Origin: Burkholderiaceae bacterium
Lineage (GTDB): Bacteria; Pseudomonadota; Gammaproteobacteria; Burkholderiales; Burkholderiaceae_C
DNA length: 64,000 bases
Assembly (NCBI GenBank): GCA_016790515.1
Contig: JAEUOY010000077.1
Location: 58,928 to 122,927, forward strand
Reading direction: 5' to 3'
This document shows positions 11,027-19,869 of this stretch, piece after piece. Position 1 is the stretch's first letter. Each line of letters begins with the position of its first letter. The position numbers were made by a program, and so were the translations under genes. The notes under the pieces were generated by a model. That model saw only the letters and a program-made list of their open reading frames with translations. It was not told where the DNA came from and did no database searches.

Positions 11027-13464
11027 GGCTTGTCCCCGTTGTGGTTGTCACCGGCGCTGCGCGGCGCGCCCCGCCCGCGGTGCCTGACGGCCAGCGGCTC
11101 GCCGCGCTGCAGCTGGGCAAACTGCTGCAGGCGCCGCGCGATGCGGCCGTTGACGGTCTCGTTCGACGGCCGGTCGGGGCTGCCGGCGGGCAAGCCGGTC
11201 AGCACCGCCAGCGCATCGTCGACGGTGGCCACCGCATGCAGGCCGAAGCGGCCGGCGGCCACCGCCGCGATCACGTCCTCGCGCAGCATCAGGTGGGCCA
11301 CGTTGGCCTGCGGCAGCACCACGCCGTGGCTGCCGTCCAGGCCGCGGGCGGCGCAGATGTCGAAGAAGCCCTCGACCTTCTCGTTGATGCCGCCGATCGC
11401 CTGCACGTCGCCGAGCTGGTTGACCGAGCCGGTCACTGCCAGGCACTGGCACAGCGGCACGTCGGCGATCGACGACAGCAGCGCGACCAGCTCGGCCAGC
11501 GACGCGCTGTCGCCCTCGACGAGGCCGTAGGTCTGCTCGAACACCAGGCTGCCGGTGATCGAATGCGGCTGCAAGCGCGAATAGCGCGCCGCCAGGAACG
11601 ACGACAGGATCATCACCCCCTTGGCCTGCAGCGGGCCGCTGAGCGCCGCGTCGCGCTGCACGTCGACCACCTGGCCCTGGCCCAGCCGCGTCGTCGCGGT
11701 GATGCGCATCGGCGCGCCGAAGCGCTCGCCGTTGTACTCGAACACGCTCAAGGCATTGACCTGGCCGGTGCGCTGGCCGCTGGTGGCGATCATCACGATG
11801 TCGCGCAGCGTCGTCTCGCGCAGCCGTTCGTCGATGCGGCCTGCCCGCGCGCGCCGTGCGGTGATCGCGGCCTGCACGTCGGCGGCCTCGATCCGCGCCG
11901 CCTCGGGGCCCGGGGCGCGGCCACGCGCGACGTGGTCGGCCTCGTGCAGCAGGTCGAGCAGCGGCCGCACCTGCGCGCTCAGCCGGGTGCCGTCCTCGGC
12001 CAGCCGGGCGCCGTGCTCGAGCGTGCGGGCCAGCGCGCCGGCAGTGGCCGGCAGCAGGCCGCGCTGCCTGGCCTGCGCCGCCAGCGAGCGGGCCAGCGCG
12101 CGCTCGGTGTCGGCACCGCGCGGCATGTCGCTGCCCAGGTCGGCGACGACGCGGAACAGCGCGTCGAACTCCTCGTCGTAGGCCTGCAGCAGCGCGCAGA
12201 GATGGCGGTCGCCGACCAGCACCACCTGCAGCTTCAGCGGGATGGCCTCGGGTTCGAGCTGCACGGTGGCGATCACGCCGACCAGCTCGGCCATCGACTC
12301 GATGCGGATCTCGCCGCGCTGCAGCGCGCGCTTGAGCGTCTGCCAGGCGAAGGGCTGGGTCAGCAGCTTCAGCGCGTCGATCAGCAGGAAGCCGCCGTTG
12401 GCCTGGTGCAGCAGCCCGCCCTTGATCAGCCGGAAGTCGGTGACCAGCATGCCGAAGCGCGCGGTGTGGTCGACCCGGCCGACCAGGTTGGGGTGCGAGG
12501 GCAGGTCGGCCTCTACCACCGGTGCATGCTGGCTGGCGCTGGCGTCGAGCACCAGGTTGACCTCGTAGCGGGCCAGCGCGTCGCCGGCCTCGGCATTGGC
12601 GGCCTCGTCCTCGCGCGGGCGGAAGTCCTCGGCATGCTCGATCACGTCGGCGCTGACCGCGCCGAGGTAGGCGGCGACCTTGGGCAGGTCGGCGTAGCGC
12701 GCCTGCAGGTCGTCGATCGCATGGCCGACGGCCAGCCGGGTCATCGCGCGGTTCAGCTCGCGGACGCGGTCGGCATGCTCCTTGCGCAGCCGCATCGACG
12801 AGCGCAGCACCTTCAGCAGCTGCTCCTGCACCTCGGTCATCGCCTTCTTCAGCGCCTCGCGATCGGCCTCGGGCAGCGCCTCGAAGACCTCGGTGGGCAT
12901 CACCTCGCCGTCCTTCTGCGGCGTCACGGTGATGCCCATCGGCGTGCGCACCAGCGCCAGCCCGCGCTGCTGGGCCTCGCGGGCGACGCTGCCGAAGGCC
13001 TGGTCGGCGCGCTCCTTCAGGTCGGCGTTGATGCGCTCGACCTCGGTGGCGTATTCCTCCGACTCGAACATGCCGGGGATCATCGTGCGCAGGTCGCGCA
13101 CCAGCGCCTGCATGTCGGCCTTCAGCTGGGCGCCGCGGCCGGCCGGCAGTTCCAGCGCCAGCGGCTTGTGCGGCTGCGCGAAGTTGTTGACGTAGACCCA
13201 GTCGCTGCGGGTGCCGCCGTCGGCCTTCATTTGCGCGGCGATCGCCTGCCGCACCAGCGTGCGCCGGCCGGTGCCGGGCGGGCCCATCACGAACAGGTGG
13301 TGGCCGGCGTGGCGCATTGCGACGCCGAACTCCAGCGCCTCGACCGCGCGCCGCTGGCCGACGATCGACGCGGTGCCGGCCAGCGCCTCCAGGTCGCCGA
13401 GATCGAGCGAGTCCGGGTCGCAGCGGCTGATCAGTTCATGCGGGGCGAGGGTGCGTGCGGCCAT
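11023..13464 (-). CDS. Lon-like ATP-dependent protease (AAA_32/LonB type)
   Basis: An 813-residue cytoplasmic protein with an N-terminal AAA_32-type ATPase region and a C-terminal Lon (S16) protease domain. Protease dyad: Ser in EGDSASLAE and Lys in GINEKVEGF, in the usual order and spacing. The nucleotide site is unusual: the P-loop reads GPPGTGRRT, with Arg where Walker A normally has Lys, and the Walker B segment is FLLIDA without a following Glu. Degenerate ATPase motifs are known in parts of this family, so this may be typical. It lacks the N-terminal substrate-binding domain of LonA. It is first of a two-gene operon with the USP-like gene; a weak FNR-like sequence lies upstream at 13531. 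Confidence 0.85.
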   Translation of the reverse strand: MAARTLAPHELISRCDPDSLDLGDLEALAGTASIVGQRRAVEALEFGVAMRHAGHHLFVMGPPGTGRRTLVRQAIAAQMKADGGTRSDWVYVNNFAQPHKPLALELPAGRGAQLKADMQALVRDLRTMIPGMFESEEYATEVERINADLKERADQAFGSVAREAQQRGLALVRTPMGITVTPQKDGEVMPTEVFEALPEADREALKKAMTEVQEQLLKVLRSSMRLRKEHADRVRELNRAMTRLAVGHAIDDLQARYADLPKVAAYLGAVSADVIEHAEDFRPREDEAANAEAGDALARYEVNLVLDASASQHAPVVEADLPSHPNLVGRVDHTARFGMLVTDFRLIKGGLLHQANGGFLLIDALKLLTQPFAWQTLKRALQRGEIRIESMAELVGVIATVQLEPEAIPLKLQVVLVGDRHLCALLQAYDEEFDALFRVVADLGSDMPRGADTERALARSLAAQARQRGLLPATAGALARTLEHGARLAEDGTRLSAQVRPLLDLLHEADHVARGRAPGPEAARIEAADVQAAITARRARAGRIDERLRETTLRDIVMIATSGQRTGQVNALSVFEYNGERFGAPMRITATTRLGQGQVVDVQRDAALSGPLQAKGVMILSSFLAARYSRLQPHSITGSLVFEQTYGLVEGDSASLAELVALLSSIADVPLCQCLAVTGSVNQLGDVQAIGGINEKVEGFFDICAARGLDGSHGVVLPQANVAHLMLREDVIAAVAAGRFGLHAVATVDDALAVLTGLPAGSPDRPSNETVNGRIARRLQQFAQLQRGEPLAVRHRGRGAPRSAGDNHNGDKP

Positions 13465-13551
13465 GGGCTCCAGGGGTCGGATCGGGCTGCTGCCAGGTCA
13501 GCCACCTTACGACCCAGTGTGCCGGCGCGCTTGTCCTGGCGCAATGCGCGA

Positions 13552-14463
13552 TCACCTCGCGCGCGCGCTGCCGGCGTGGCGGCCGGTGCCGCGGCTGATC
13601 AGCGCATCGCCGGGCAGCAGCTGGCCGGGCTGGATCTCCGGCAGGCGCTCCAGGCGCTGGTAGATCGGCGCGAAATCGATGCGCGCCAGTTCCAGCAGCT
13701 CCTCGAGGTCGCGGATCACGAAGTAGCTTTCCTGGAAGTCGTCGATGCGGTAGAGCGTTCGCATCACCCGCTCGAGGTCGAAGCCGATGCGGTTCGGCGA
13801 CGGGTCGTCGATCGCGAACAGGCTCTCGGCATACGACGAGGCGATGCCGGCGCCGTAGATGCGCAGGCCGCCGTGCTGCTGCAGCAGGCCGAACTCGACC
13901 GTGTACCAGTAGACCCGCGCCAGCTGGTGCAGCTTGCCCAGCCGCTGCGCCTTCAACCCGCCTTCGCCGTAGGCCTGGATGAAGTCGGCGATGACCGGGT
14001 TCATCAGCATCGGCACATGGCCGAACACGTCGTGGAAGACATCCGGCTCCTCCAGGTAGTCCAGCTCCTCGGGGCGGCGGATGAACTGGCCCGACGGAAA
14101 GCGCCGGTGGGCCAGGTGCTCGAAGAACACCTCGTCGGGCACCAGGCCGGGCACCGCGACGACCTGCCAGCCGGTGGTCTTCATCAGCACATCGCTCAGG
14201 CGGCGGAAGTCGGGGATCTGGTCGGCGCCTATCGGCAGCGCCTGCATGCCATGGACGAACTCGTCGCAGGCGCGGCCCGGCAGCAGCCGGGTCTGGCGCT
14301 CGAACAGGGTCTTCCAGACCGCATGCTCGGCGGCGCTGTAGTGCTCCCAGCCCTGGTCTATCGTCCAGTCGGCGCGCTGGGGCGGCGCCGCATCGGCGGC
14401 CGCGGCGCCGTGCTTGGTGCTTTCGGTCGATGGGCTTTGCACGGTCGGTCCTCCTGGACTCAT
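13552..14463 (-). CDS. phhA: Phenylalanine 4-monooxygenase
   Basis: A 303-residue bacterial aromatic amino-acid hydroxylase that converts phenylalanine to tyrosine using O2 and tetrahydropterin. Non-haem iron ligands are visible: His144 and His149 in FHDVFGH, and Glu190 in YWYTVEFG. Length and a short Ala-rich N-terminal extension fit the single-domain bacterial enzymes, which lack the ACT domain of mammalian PAH. It follows the pterin carbinolamine dehydratase gene by six bases, the enzyme that recycles its cofactor. It is the last gene of the phenylalanine/tyrosine operon. Confidence 0.95.
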   Translation of the reverse strand: MSPGGPTVQSPSTESTKHGAAAADAAPPQRADWTIDQGWEHYSAAEHAVWKTLFERQTRLLPGRACDEFVHGMQALPIGADQIPDFRRLSDVLMKTTGWQVVAVPGLVPDEVFFEHLAHRRFPSGQFIRRPEELDYLEEPDVFHDVFGHVPMLMNPVIADFIQAYGEGGLKAQRLGKLHQLARVYWYTVEFGLLQQHGGLRIYGAGIASSYAESLFAIDDPSPNRIGFDLERVMRTLYRIDDFQESYFVIRDLEELLELARIDFAPIYQRLERLPEIQPGQLLPGDALISRGTGRHAGSARAR

Positions 14464-14469
14464 GGACGC

Positions 14470-14772
14470 TCAGGCGGTCAGGCGGCGATGGATCTCGTCG
14501 GCCTGGCGCGCCAGTTCGATGTCGAGTGGGGTCAGGCCACCGGCGTCGTGGGTGGTCAGCACGATGTCGACCCGGTTGTAGACGTTGCTCCACTCGGGAT
14601 GGTGGTTCATGCGCTCGGCCACCAGCGCCAGCTGCGCCATGAAGCCGAAGGCCTCGACGAAGTCGTCGAAGACGAACTGCCGGGCGATGGCGTCGCGCCG
14701 GGCGTCGTGCCGCCATTGCGGCAGCGCAGCGCGCTGGGCGACGGATTCGTCGGGGCTGAAGCGTCGGGCCAT
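14470..14772 (-). CDS. phhB: Pterin-4a-carbinolamine dehydratase
   Basis: A 100-residue enzyme that dehydrates the 4a-hydroxy-pterin released by phenylalanine hydroxylase, so the cofactor can be reduced again. The signature NHHPEW (about 57-62) and the later TTHD are visible; these carry the catalytic His residues. ATG 14772 gives the standard family length and begins MARRFSPDE. It sits between fahA and phhA, in the same direction, 25 bases after fahA. Confidence 0.93.
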   Translation of the reverse strand: MARRFSPDESVAQRAALPQWRHDARRDAIARQFVFDDFVEAFGFMAQLALVAERMNHHPEWSNVYNRVDIVLTTHDAGGLTPLDIELARQADEIHRRLTA

Positions 14773-14797
14773 CGTGCGTCTCCTCCAGTGGGTCTCG

Positions 14798-16075
14798 TCA
14801 GCTTCTCGCCGCCAGCACCGTGCCGGCACAGTCGCCGAAACCGATGCGGCGTGCGCCGGGCCGTTCGCAGTGGGCGCGCAGGATCACGCTGTCGCCGTCC
14901 TCGAGGAAGGCCCGGGTCTCGCCGTTGGCCAGCGCCAGCGGCTGGCGGCCGCCGCGGCTCAGTTCGAGCAGCGAGCCGGCCTGCCCCGGGCCGGGGCCCG
15001 AGATCGTGCCCGAGCCGAACAGGTCGCCGCTGCCGAGGTTGCAGCCGTTGACGCTGTGGTGCGCCACCAGCTGGGCGATCGCCCAGTAGGCATCGCGGAA
15101 GTTCGACGCCGACAGCCTTTCGGCAGGCCGGCCAGCCTCGCGCATCGCCGCAGTCTGCAGCCAGACTTCGAGCGTGATGTCGACCATGCCCGCTTCGCGC
15201 ACGGCCGGCGCGTCGAGGTAGGGCAGCGGCTGCGGATCACCCGCAGGCCGCTCGAACGGCGCGCGGAACGGCGCCAGCGCCTCCAGCGTGACGATCCACG
15301 GCGACAAGGTGGTCGCGAAGTTCTTTGCCAGGAACGGGCCCAGCGGCTGGTATTCCCAGGCCTGCACGTCGCGTGCGCTCCAGTCGTTGAGCAGGCCGAC
15401 GCCGAACACATGGTCCTCGCCTTCGGCGACCGGCACCGGCTCGCCGAGCGCATTGCCGCGGCCGATGAAGATGCCCAGCTCCAGCTCGTAGTCGAGCCGG
15501 GCGGTCGGCGCCAGCACCGGTGCCGCCGCGCCGGCGGCCACCAGCTGGGCCCTGGGCCGGTGGAAGGGCTGGCCGCTGGCGATGATCGAGCTGCTGCGGC
15601 CGTGGTAGCCGATCGGCACCCACTTGTAGTTCGGCAGCAGCGGGTTGTCGGGACGGAACAGCTGGCCGACCGTCGTCGCATGGTGGATGCCGGTGTAGAA
15701 GTCGGTGTAGTCGCCGATCGTGCAGGGCAGGCCCAGCTCGACCTCGCGCTGCGCCAGCATCGCCTCGGCGAAGCGGCCGCGCTCGGCGCTGCCGTCGCGC
15801 AGGCCGCGCGACAGCGCCAGCCGCAGCGCCCGTCGCGCGGCCGCGGTTCCGGCCATCAGCCGGTGCATGTCCTGGTGGCCGATCAGCCCGGCCGCTTCGA
15901 GGTCGAGCACCTGGTCGCCGATCGCCACGCCGATGCGCCAATCCAGCCCGGGCCCGCGGCGGAAGCGGCCGAACGGCAGGTTCTGGATCGGAAAGTCGGT
16001 CGCCGGGTGGTTGGCCGATTCGACCCAGCAGGCCAGTGCCGGGTCGTGGGTCTCGTCGAGTTCAGGACGGCTCAT
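14798..16075 (-). CDS. fahA: Fumarylacetoacetase
   Basis: A 425-residue hydrolase for the last step of tyrosine breakdown: fumarylacetoacetate to fumarate and acetoacetate. Seen: N-terminal FAH domain (NLPFGRF), the active-site stretch [12 protein letters not shown] with the conserved Asp and His, GYHGRSSS, and metal-binding ELELGIF near the middle. Length matches the family. ATG 16075 (MSRPELDE) is chosen over frames opening further upstream, since it begins the conserved part and overlaps the end of the VOC gene by 14 bases. Its presence implies that homogentisate is degraded, although no homogentisate dioxygenase or maleylacetoacetate isomerase gene is in the cluster. Confidence 0.95.
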   Translation of the reverse strand: MSRPELDETHDPALACWVESANHPATDFPIQNLPFGRFRRGPGLDWRIGVAIGDQVLDLEAAGLIGHQDMHRLMAGTAAARRALRLALSRGLRDGSAERGRFAEAMLAQREVELGLPCTIGDYTDFYTGIHHATTVGQLFRPDNPLLPNYKWVPIGYHGRSSSIIASGQPFHRPRAQLVAAGAAAPVLAPTARLDYELELGIFIGRGNALGEPVPVAEGEDHVFGVGLLNDWSARDVQAWEYQPLGPFLAKNFATTLSPWIVTLEALAPFRAPFERPAGDPQPLPYLDAPAVREAGMVDITLEVWLQTAAMREAGRPAERLSASNFRDAYWAIAQLVAHHSVNGCNLGSGDLFGSGTISGPGPGQAGSLLELSRGGRQPLALANGETRAFLEDGDSVILRAHCERPGARRIGFGDCAGTVLAARS

Positions 16076-16610
16076 GCGCCAGCTCCTTCGCATGCAGGAA
16101 CGCGGCATGCCGCGGCGCCCGCCTGGTGCGCGACCATTCGGTGAGCATGTCCCACTTGACCGCGTCGAGCCTGGCGTGGATCGCCGCGGCGTCGGGATCG
16201 GGGCAGGCCAGCTCGACCCGGTGGCCGTTCGGATCGAAGAAGTAGATCGAGTGGAAGGCGCCGTGGTCGGTGACGCCCAGCACCGGCACGCCCTGCGATT
16301 CGAGGTGGGCCTTGAAGGCCAGCAGCTCGGCCCGGTCCTTCACCTGGAACGCGATGTGCTGCACCCATTCGGGCGTGTTCGGGTCGCGGCCCATCGGGGC
16401 CTGCGTCGGCAGCTCGAAGAAGGCCAGCACGTTGCCTCCGCCGGCGTCGAGGAACACGTGCATGTACGGATCGGGCGCCTTGGTCGACGGCACCTCGTCC
16501 TCGGCGATAGCCAGCACGAAATCCATCTTCAGCATCTGGCCGTACCAGCGCACGGTCTCTTCGGCGTCCTTGCAGCGGTAGGCCACGTGGTGGATGCGGT
16601 CGATCTTCAT
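16062..16610 (-). CDS. VOC-family metalloenzyme in the tyrosine operon
   Basis: A 182-residue vicinal-oxygen-chelate protein with two beta-alpha-beta-beta-beta modules and a charged C-terminal tail of about 40 residues. His8, Glu66, His85 and Glu133 stand where the four metal ligands of glyoxalase I lie (His, Glu, His, Glu), so a divalent metal site is likely. The exact reaction is unknown: glyoxalase, isomerase, epimerase and dioxygenase activities all occur on this fold. It is between hppD and fahA, in the place where enzymes for homogentisate cleavage or maleylacetoacetate isomerisation would be expected; that it performs either is only a hypothesis. It overlaps fahA by 14 bases. Confidence 0.8.
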   Translation of the reverse strand: MKIDRIHHVAYRCKDAEETVRWYGQMLKMDFVLAIAEDEVPSTKAPDPYMHVFLDAGGGNVLAFFELPTQAPMGRDPNTPEWVQHIAFQVKDRAELLAFKAHLESQGVPVLGVTDHGAFHSIYFFDPNGHRVELACPDPDAAAIHARLDAVKWDMLTEWSRTRRAPRHAAFLHAKELAHEPS

Positions 16611-16629
16611 CGTTGCAGTCCCCGCGCCA

Positions 16630-17706
16630 TCAGGCCGTGGCCAGCACGCCGCGGCGCACCTGGTCGCGCTCGATCGACTCGAACAGCGCCTTGAAGTTGC
16701 CCTCGCCGAAGCCGTCGTCGCCCCGGCGCTGGATGAACTCGAAGAACACCGGCCCGAGCAGCGTGCCCGAGAAGATCTGCAGCAGCAGCCGCGGCTTGCC
16801 GCCGGCGGTGGAACCGTCGACCAGGATGCCGCGGGCCTGCAGCTCGCTGACCGGCTGGCCGTGGCCCGGCAGGCGTTCTTCGAGCATCTCGTAGTAGGCG
16901 TCGTTGGGTGCCGTCATCAGCGGGATTCCGGCCAGCTGCAGCCTGTCGACGGTGGCCAGGATGTCGTCGGTCAGCAGCGCGACATGCTGGATGCCCTCGC
17001 CGTTGAACTGCATCAGGAACTCCTCGATCTGGCCGCTGCCCTTCTTCGATTCCTCGTTCAGCGGGATGCGGATCTTGCCGTCGGGCGCGGTCATCGCCTT
17101 GCTGGTCAGCCCGGTGTACTCGCCCTGGATGTCGAAGTAGCGGATCTCGCGGAAGTTGAACAGCTTCTCGTAGAAGCCGGCCCAGTAGGCCATGCGGCCG
17201 CGGTAGACGTTGTGCGTCAGGTGGTCGATCAGCTTCAGGCCGTGGCCCTCGGGGTGGCGCTCGGTGCCGCCGACCCATTCGAAGTCGATGTCGTAGATCG
17301 AGCGGCCGGCCTCGAAGCGGTCGATCAGGTACAGCGGCGCACCGCCGATGCCCTTGATCGCCGGCAGGCGCAGCTCCATCGGGCCGGTCGGGATCTCGAC
17401 CGGCTGGGCGCCCAGTTCCAGCGCGCGGGCATAGGCCTGGTGCGAGTCCCTCACGCGGAAGGCCAGGCCGCAGGCCGACGGCCCGTGCTCGGCCGCGAAG
17501 TACGCGGCCAGGCTCCTGGGCTCGTTGTTGACGATGAAGTTGATGCCGCCCTGGCGGTACAGCAGCACGTTCTTCGAGCGGTGGCGGGCCACCAGCTCGA
17601 AGCCCATGGTCTCGAACAGCGGCTCCAGCACGCCGGGCGCCGGCGACGCGAACTCGACGAATTCGAAGCCCATCAGGCCCATCGGGTTGTCGAACAGATC
17701 GGACAT
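16630..17706 (-). CDS. hppD: 4-hydroxyphenylpyruvate dioxygenase
   Basis: A 358-residue Fe(II) dioxygenase converting 4-hydroxyphenylpyruvate to homogentisate and CO2. Iron ligands are visible: His162 (LIDHLTH), His241 (GIQHVALL) and Glu323 ([10 protein letters not shown]), one residue off the numbering of the Pseudomonas enzyme. The C-terminal helix that gates the active site ([14 protein letters not shown]) is complete. ATG 17706 begins [11 protein letters not shown], the conserved bacterial N-terminus, and AGGAGCAAG lies upstream on the coding strand. It follows the amino-acid dehydrogenase by 25 bases. Confidence 0.96.
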   Translation of the reverse strand: MSDLFDNPMGLMGFEFVEFASPAPGVLEPLFETMGFELVARHRSKNVLLYRQGGINFIVNNEPRSLAAYFAAEHGPSACGLAFRVRDSHQAYARALELGAQPVEIPTGPMELRLPAIKGIGGAPLYLIDRFEAGRSIYDIDFEWVGGTERHPEGHGLKLIDHLTHNVYRGRMAYWAGFYEKLFNFREIRYFDIQGEYTGLTSKAMTAPDGKIRIPLNEESKKGSGQIEEFLMQFNGEGIQHVALLTDDILATVDRLQLAGIPLMTAPNDAYYEMLEERLPGHGQPVSELQARGILVDGSTAGGKPRLLLQIFSGTLLGPVFFEFIQRRGDDGFGEGNFKALFESIERDQVRRGVLATA

Positions 17707-17731
17707 GGCTTGCTTGCTCCTGGTTGGCGGG

Positions 17732-18958
17732 TCAGACGAGTTGGTCGAGGGCGATCTCGAACGCGGTGCTGGCGATGCGCTGGTGGCCGGTCGAGCGGTC
17801 GTGGCAGCGCTGCAGCGCGTTGGCGATCGTGCTGGAGACATCGCCGAAGATCGCCTCGTCGGAGATCTCGACGTCGCGGCCCATCAGGTAGGCGAAGGCG
17901 CGCGCCATGCCGCAGTTGGCGATGAAGTCGGGGATCACCGCGACCTTGCGGTCGGCGTGCTCGTAGATCGGGCCGTAGAAGATCTCCTGGTCGGCAAACG
18001 GCACGTTGGCGCCGCTGGACACGACTTCGAGACCGTTGGCGACCAGCTGGTCGACCTGGTGCTGCGTCACCAGCCGCGACGCCGCGCAGGGCAGGAAGAC
18101 CTCGGCGCCGAGGGTCCAGATCTGCCGGTCGATCTCGTCGAAGGACAGCATCTTCGGCGCGTTCAGCGCATTGCCGTTCTTGCCAAGGAACAGGGCGCGG
18201 ATCTGCTCGAACGTGAAGCCTTCCTTGTTCAGCAGGCCGCCGTTGCGGTCGATGATGCCGACCACGCGGGCACCGGCCTGGGCCAGGTAGTAGGCGGCGG
18301 CCGAGCCGACGTTGCCCCAGCCCTGCACGATCACGCGCTTGCCGCTGACGCTGCCGCCATAGATGCCGTAATAGTGCAGCACCGATTCGGCGACGCCCCA
18401 GCCGGTGATCAGGTCGGCGACCAGGTACTTGCGGGCCATGTCGGGCGTGTAGCGCGGGTCCTCGACGACCTTGGCCACGCCCATGCGCAGCTGGCCGACC
18501 TTCTGGATGCGCTCGCTCTCGCTGGGCTGGAAGTGGCCGTTGACCACGCCTTCCTGCGGGTGCCACAGGCCGTAGCTCTCGGTGATCGGGATCACTTCAT
18601 GCACCTCGTCGACGTTGAGGTCGCCACCGGTGCCATAGTACGTCTTCAGCAGCGGCGTGACCGCCTTGTACCAGCGGCGCAGCACGCCGTCCTTGCGCGG
18701 GTCGGCCGGGTCGAAGTCGATGCCCGACTTGGCGCCGCCGATCGCCGGCCCGGAGACCGAGAATTTCACTTCCATCGTCTTGGCCAGCGATTCGACCTCG
18801 CGCCGGTCCAGGCCCTTGCGCATGCGGGTGCCGCCGCCGGCAGCACCGCCGCGCAGCGAGTTGATGACGACCCAGCCCTTGGCCGGGGTCTCGGAATCGT
18901 GCCATTCGAAGACAACCTCGGGGGCCTTGGTCTCGAAGCGGGTGAGCAGTTCAATCAT
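17732..18958 (-). CDS. Glu/Leu/Phe/Val-type amino-acid dehydrogenase
   Basis: A 408-residue NAD(P)-dependent dehydrogenase that oxidatively deaminates an amino acid. Seen: the ELFV dimerisation domain with [10 protein letters not shown] and the catalytic Lys region [11 protein letters not shown] (about 72-82), and a C-terminal Rossmann domain with [12 protein letters not shown] (about 203-214). Being the first gene of the operon before HppD, it probably makes 4-hydroxyphenylpyruvate from tyrosine, or phenylpyruvate from phenylalanine, a step usually done by an aminotransferase; that is inference. Leucine/valine or glutamate as substrate cannot be excluded. ATG 18958 ([10 protein letters not shown]) fits the family. 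Two hairpins lie in the upstream region. Confidence 0.85.
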   Translation of the reverse strand: MIELLTRFETKAPEVVFEWHDSETPAKGWVVINSLRGGAAGGGTRMRKGLDRREVESLAKTMEVKFSVSGPAIGGAKSGIDFDPADPRKDGVLRRWYKAVTPLLKTYYGTGGDLNVDEVHEVIPITESYGLWHPQEGVVNGHFQPSESERIQKVGQLRMGVAKVVEDPRYTPDMARKYLVADLITGWGVAESVLHYYGIYGGSVSGKRVIVQGWGNVGSAAAYYLAQAGARVVGIIDRNGGLLNKEGFTFEQIRALFLGKNGNALNAPKMLSFDEIDRQIWTLGAEVFLPCAASRLVTQHQVDQLVANGLEVVSSGANVPFADQEIFYGPIYEHADRKVAVIPDFIANCGMARAFAYLMGRDVEISDEAIFGDVSSTIANALQRCHDRSTGHQRIASTAFEIALDQLV

Positions 18959-18984
18959 CGGAGTCTTTCGGTATTGGGGTGTTC

Positions 18985-19000
18985 GCGGCCGGCAGGCCGC
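18985..19000 (-). promoter_or_regulatory. Small hairpin in the leader of the tyrosine operon
   Basis: Perfect 6-bp stem GCGGCC / GGCCGC with a 4-base loop, 27 bases upstream of the dehydrogenase start. It would fold in the 5' leader of the operon mRNA; role unknown. Confidence 0.3.
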
Positions 19001-19016
19001 TTCGGAATTCATGCTG

Positions 19017-19039
19017 GAGCCCCCGCTCGGAGGGGGCTC
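19017..19039 (-). terminator. Terminator-like hairpin after the ABC importer operon
   Basis: Perfect 8-bp stem GAGCCCCC / GGGGGCTC with a 7-base loop, 36 bases past the ABC ATPase stop codon and before the tyrosine operon. No T-tract follows, so it may instead define the transcript end by stalling or protect the 3' end. Confidence 0.5.
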
Positions 19040-19074
19040 GGGGGAGTCGTGCGGACAGCGCAAGCTGTTGCTGG

Positions 19075-19869
19075 CTAGGCCAGCAACAACTTGTCGTCGT
19101 CGAGCTTCTCGCCGCGGGTCTTTTCGAACATGTGCAGCAGGTCTTCGACGCTGAGGCCCTTGCGCTCGGGGCCCGACACGTCGAGGATCACGCGGCCTTC
19201 GTGCAGCATCACGGTGCGGCTGCCGTAGTCCAGCGCCTGGCGCATCGAATGGGTGACCATCATCGCGGTCAGCTTCGCGCCTTCGACGATGCGGGCGGTC
19301 AGCTCGAGCACGAAGGCGGCGGTCTTCGGATCGAGCGCCGCGGTGTGCTCGTCGAGCAGCAGGATGCGCGAGGGCTGCAGCGAGGCCATCAGCAGGCTCA
19401 CCGCCTGGCGCTGGCCGCCCGACAGCAGGCCGATGCGGTCGGCCAGCCGGTTCTCCAGCCCCAGCTTCAGGATCGCCAGCTTCTCGCGGAACAGCTCGCG
19501 CAGCGGCCGGGTCACCGCGAAGCCGAAGCCCCGGCCCGCGCCGCGCTTGTAGGCCAGCGCCATGTTCTCCTCGATCGTCAGGCTCTCGCAGGTGCCGGCC
19601 ATCGGGTCCTGGAACACGCGGGCGACCAGCCCGGCGCGCTGCGCCGCGGGCATCTTCGTGACGTCGGTCTGGTCGATGTGCAGGCTGCCGCGGTCGACGA
19701 TCAGGTCACCGCTGACGGCGTTCAGGAAGGTCGACTTGCCGGCACCGTTGGAGCCGATCACGGTGACGAACTGGCCGGTCGGGATCTCCAGGTCGAGACC
19801 GCGCAGGACGCGGTTCTCGATCGGCGTGCCGGGGTTGAAGGTCATCTCGAGGTTCTGGGCGCGCAACAT
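19075..19869 (-). CDS. ABC importer ATP-binding protein (TrpZ-like)
   Basis: A 264-residue ATPase that powers the importer encoded with it. Seen: canonical Walker A GSNGAGKST (about 38-46), signature LLSGGQRQAVSLLMA, Walker B ILLLDEHTAAL, and the H-loop VTHSMRQAL. It is the last gene of a three-gene operon and starts at the stop of the permease gene. The Lrp-divergent operon and the neighbouring phenylalanine/tyrosine genes suggest aromatic amino acids as substrate. Confidence 0.88.
   Translation of the reverse strand: MLRAQNLEMTFNPGTPIENRVLRGLDLEIPTGQFVTVIGSNGAGKSTFLNAVSGDLIVDRGSLHIDQTDVTKMPAAQRAGLVARVFQDPMAGTCESLTIEENMALAYKRGAGRGFGFAVTRPLRELFREKLAILKLGLENRLADRIGLLSGGQRQAVSLLMASLQPSRILLLDEHTAALDPKTAAFVLELTARIVEGAKLTAMMVTHSMRQALDYGSRTVMLHEGRVILDVSGPERKGLSVEDLLHMFEKTRGEKLDDDKLLLA

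Noticed and set aside
13531-13544. FNR-like sequence TTGTCCTGGCGCAA upstream of the Lon-like protease
   Set aside because: Only TTG and CAA of the half-sites match; too degenerate to list as a site, though its position would fit the low-oxygen idea.
11041-15051. Very long open frames on the strand opposite real genes (also 39799-43110 and others)
   Set aside because: Products are His/Gln/Arg-rich antisense mirrors of genes with clear catalytic motifs; an expected effect of extreme GC content.
19025-19036. CCCCCGCTCGGAGGGGG near 19020 as a third copy of the LuxR-linked palindrome
   Set aside because: Arms are alike but spacing and centre differ (7-base loop, no GCAT); it is better explained as a transcript-end hairpin.
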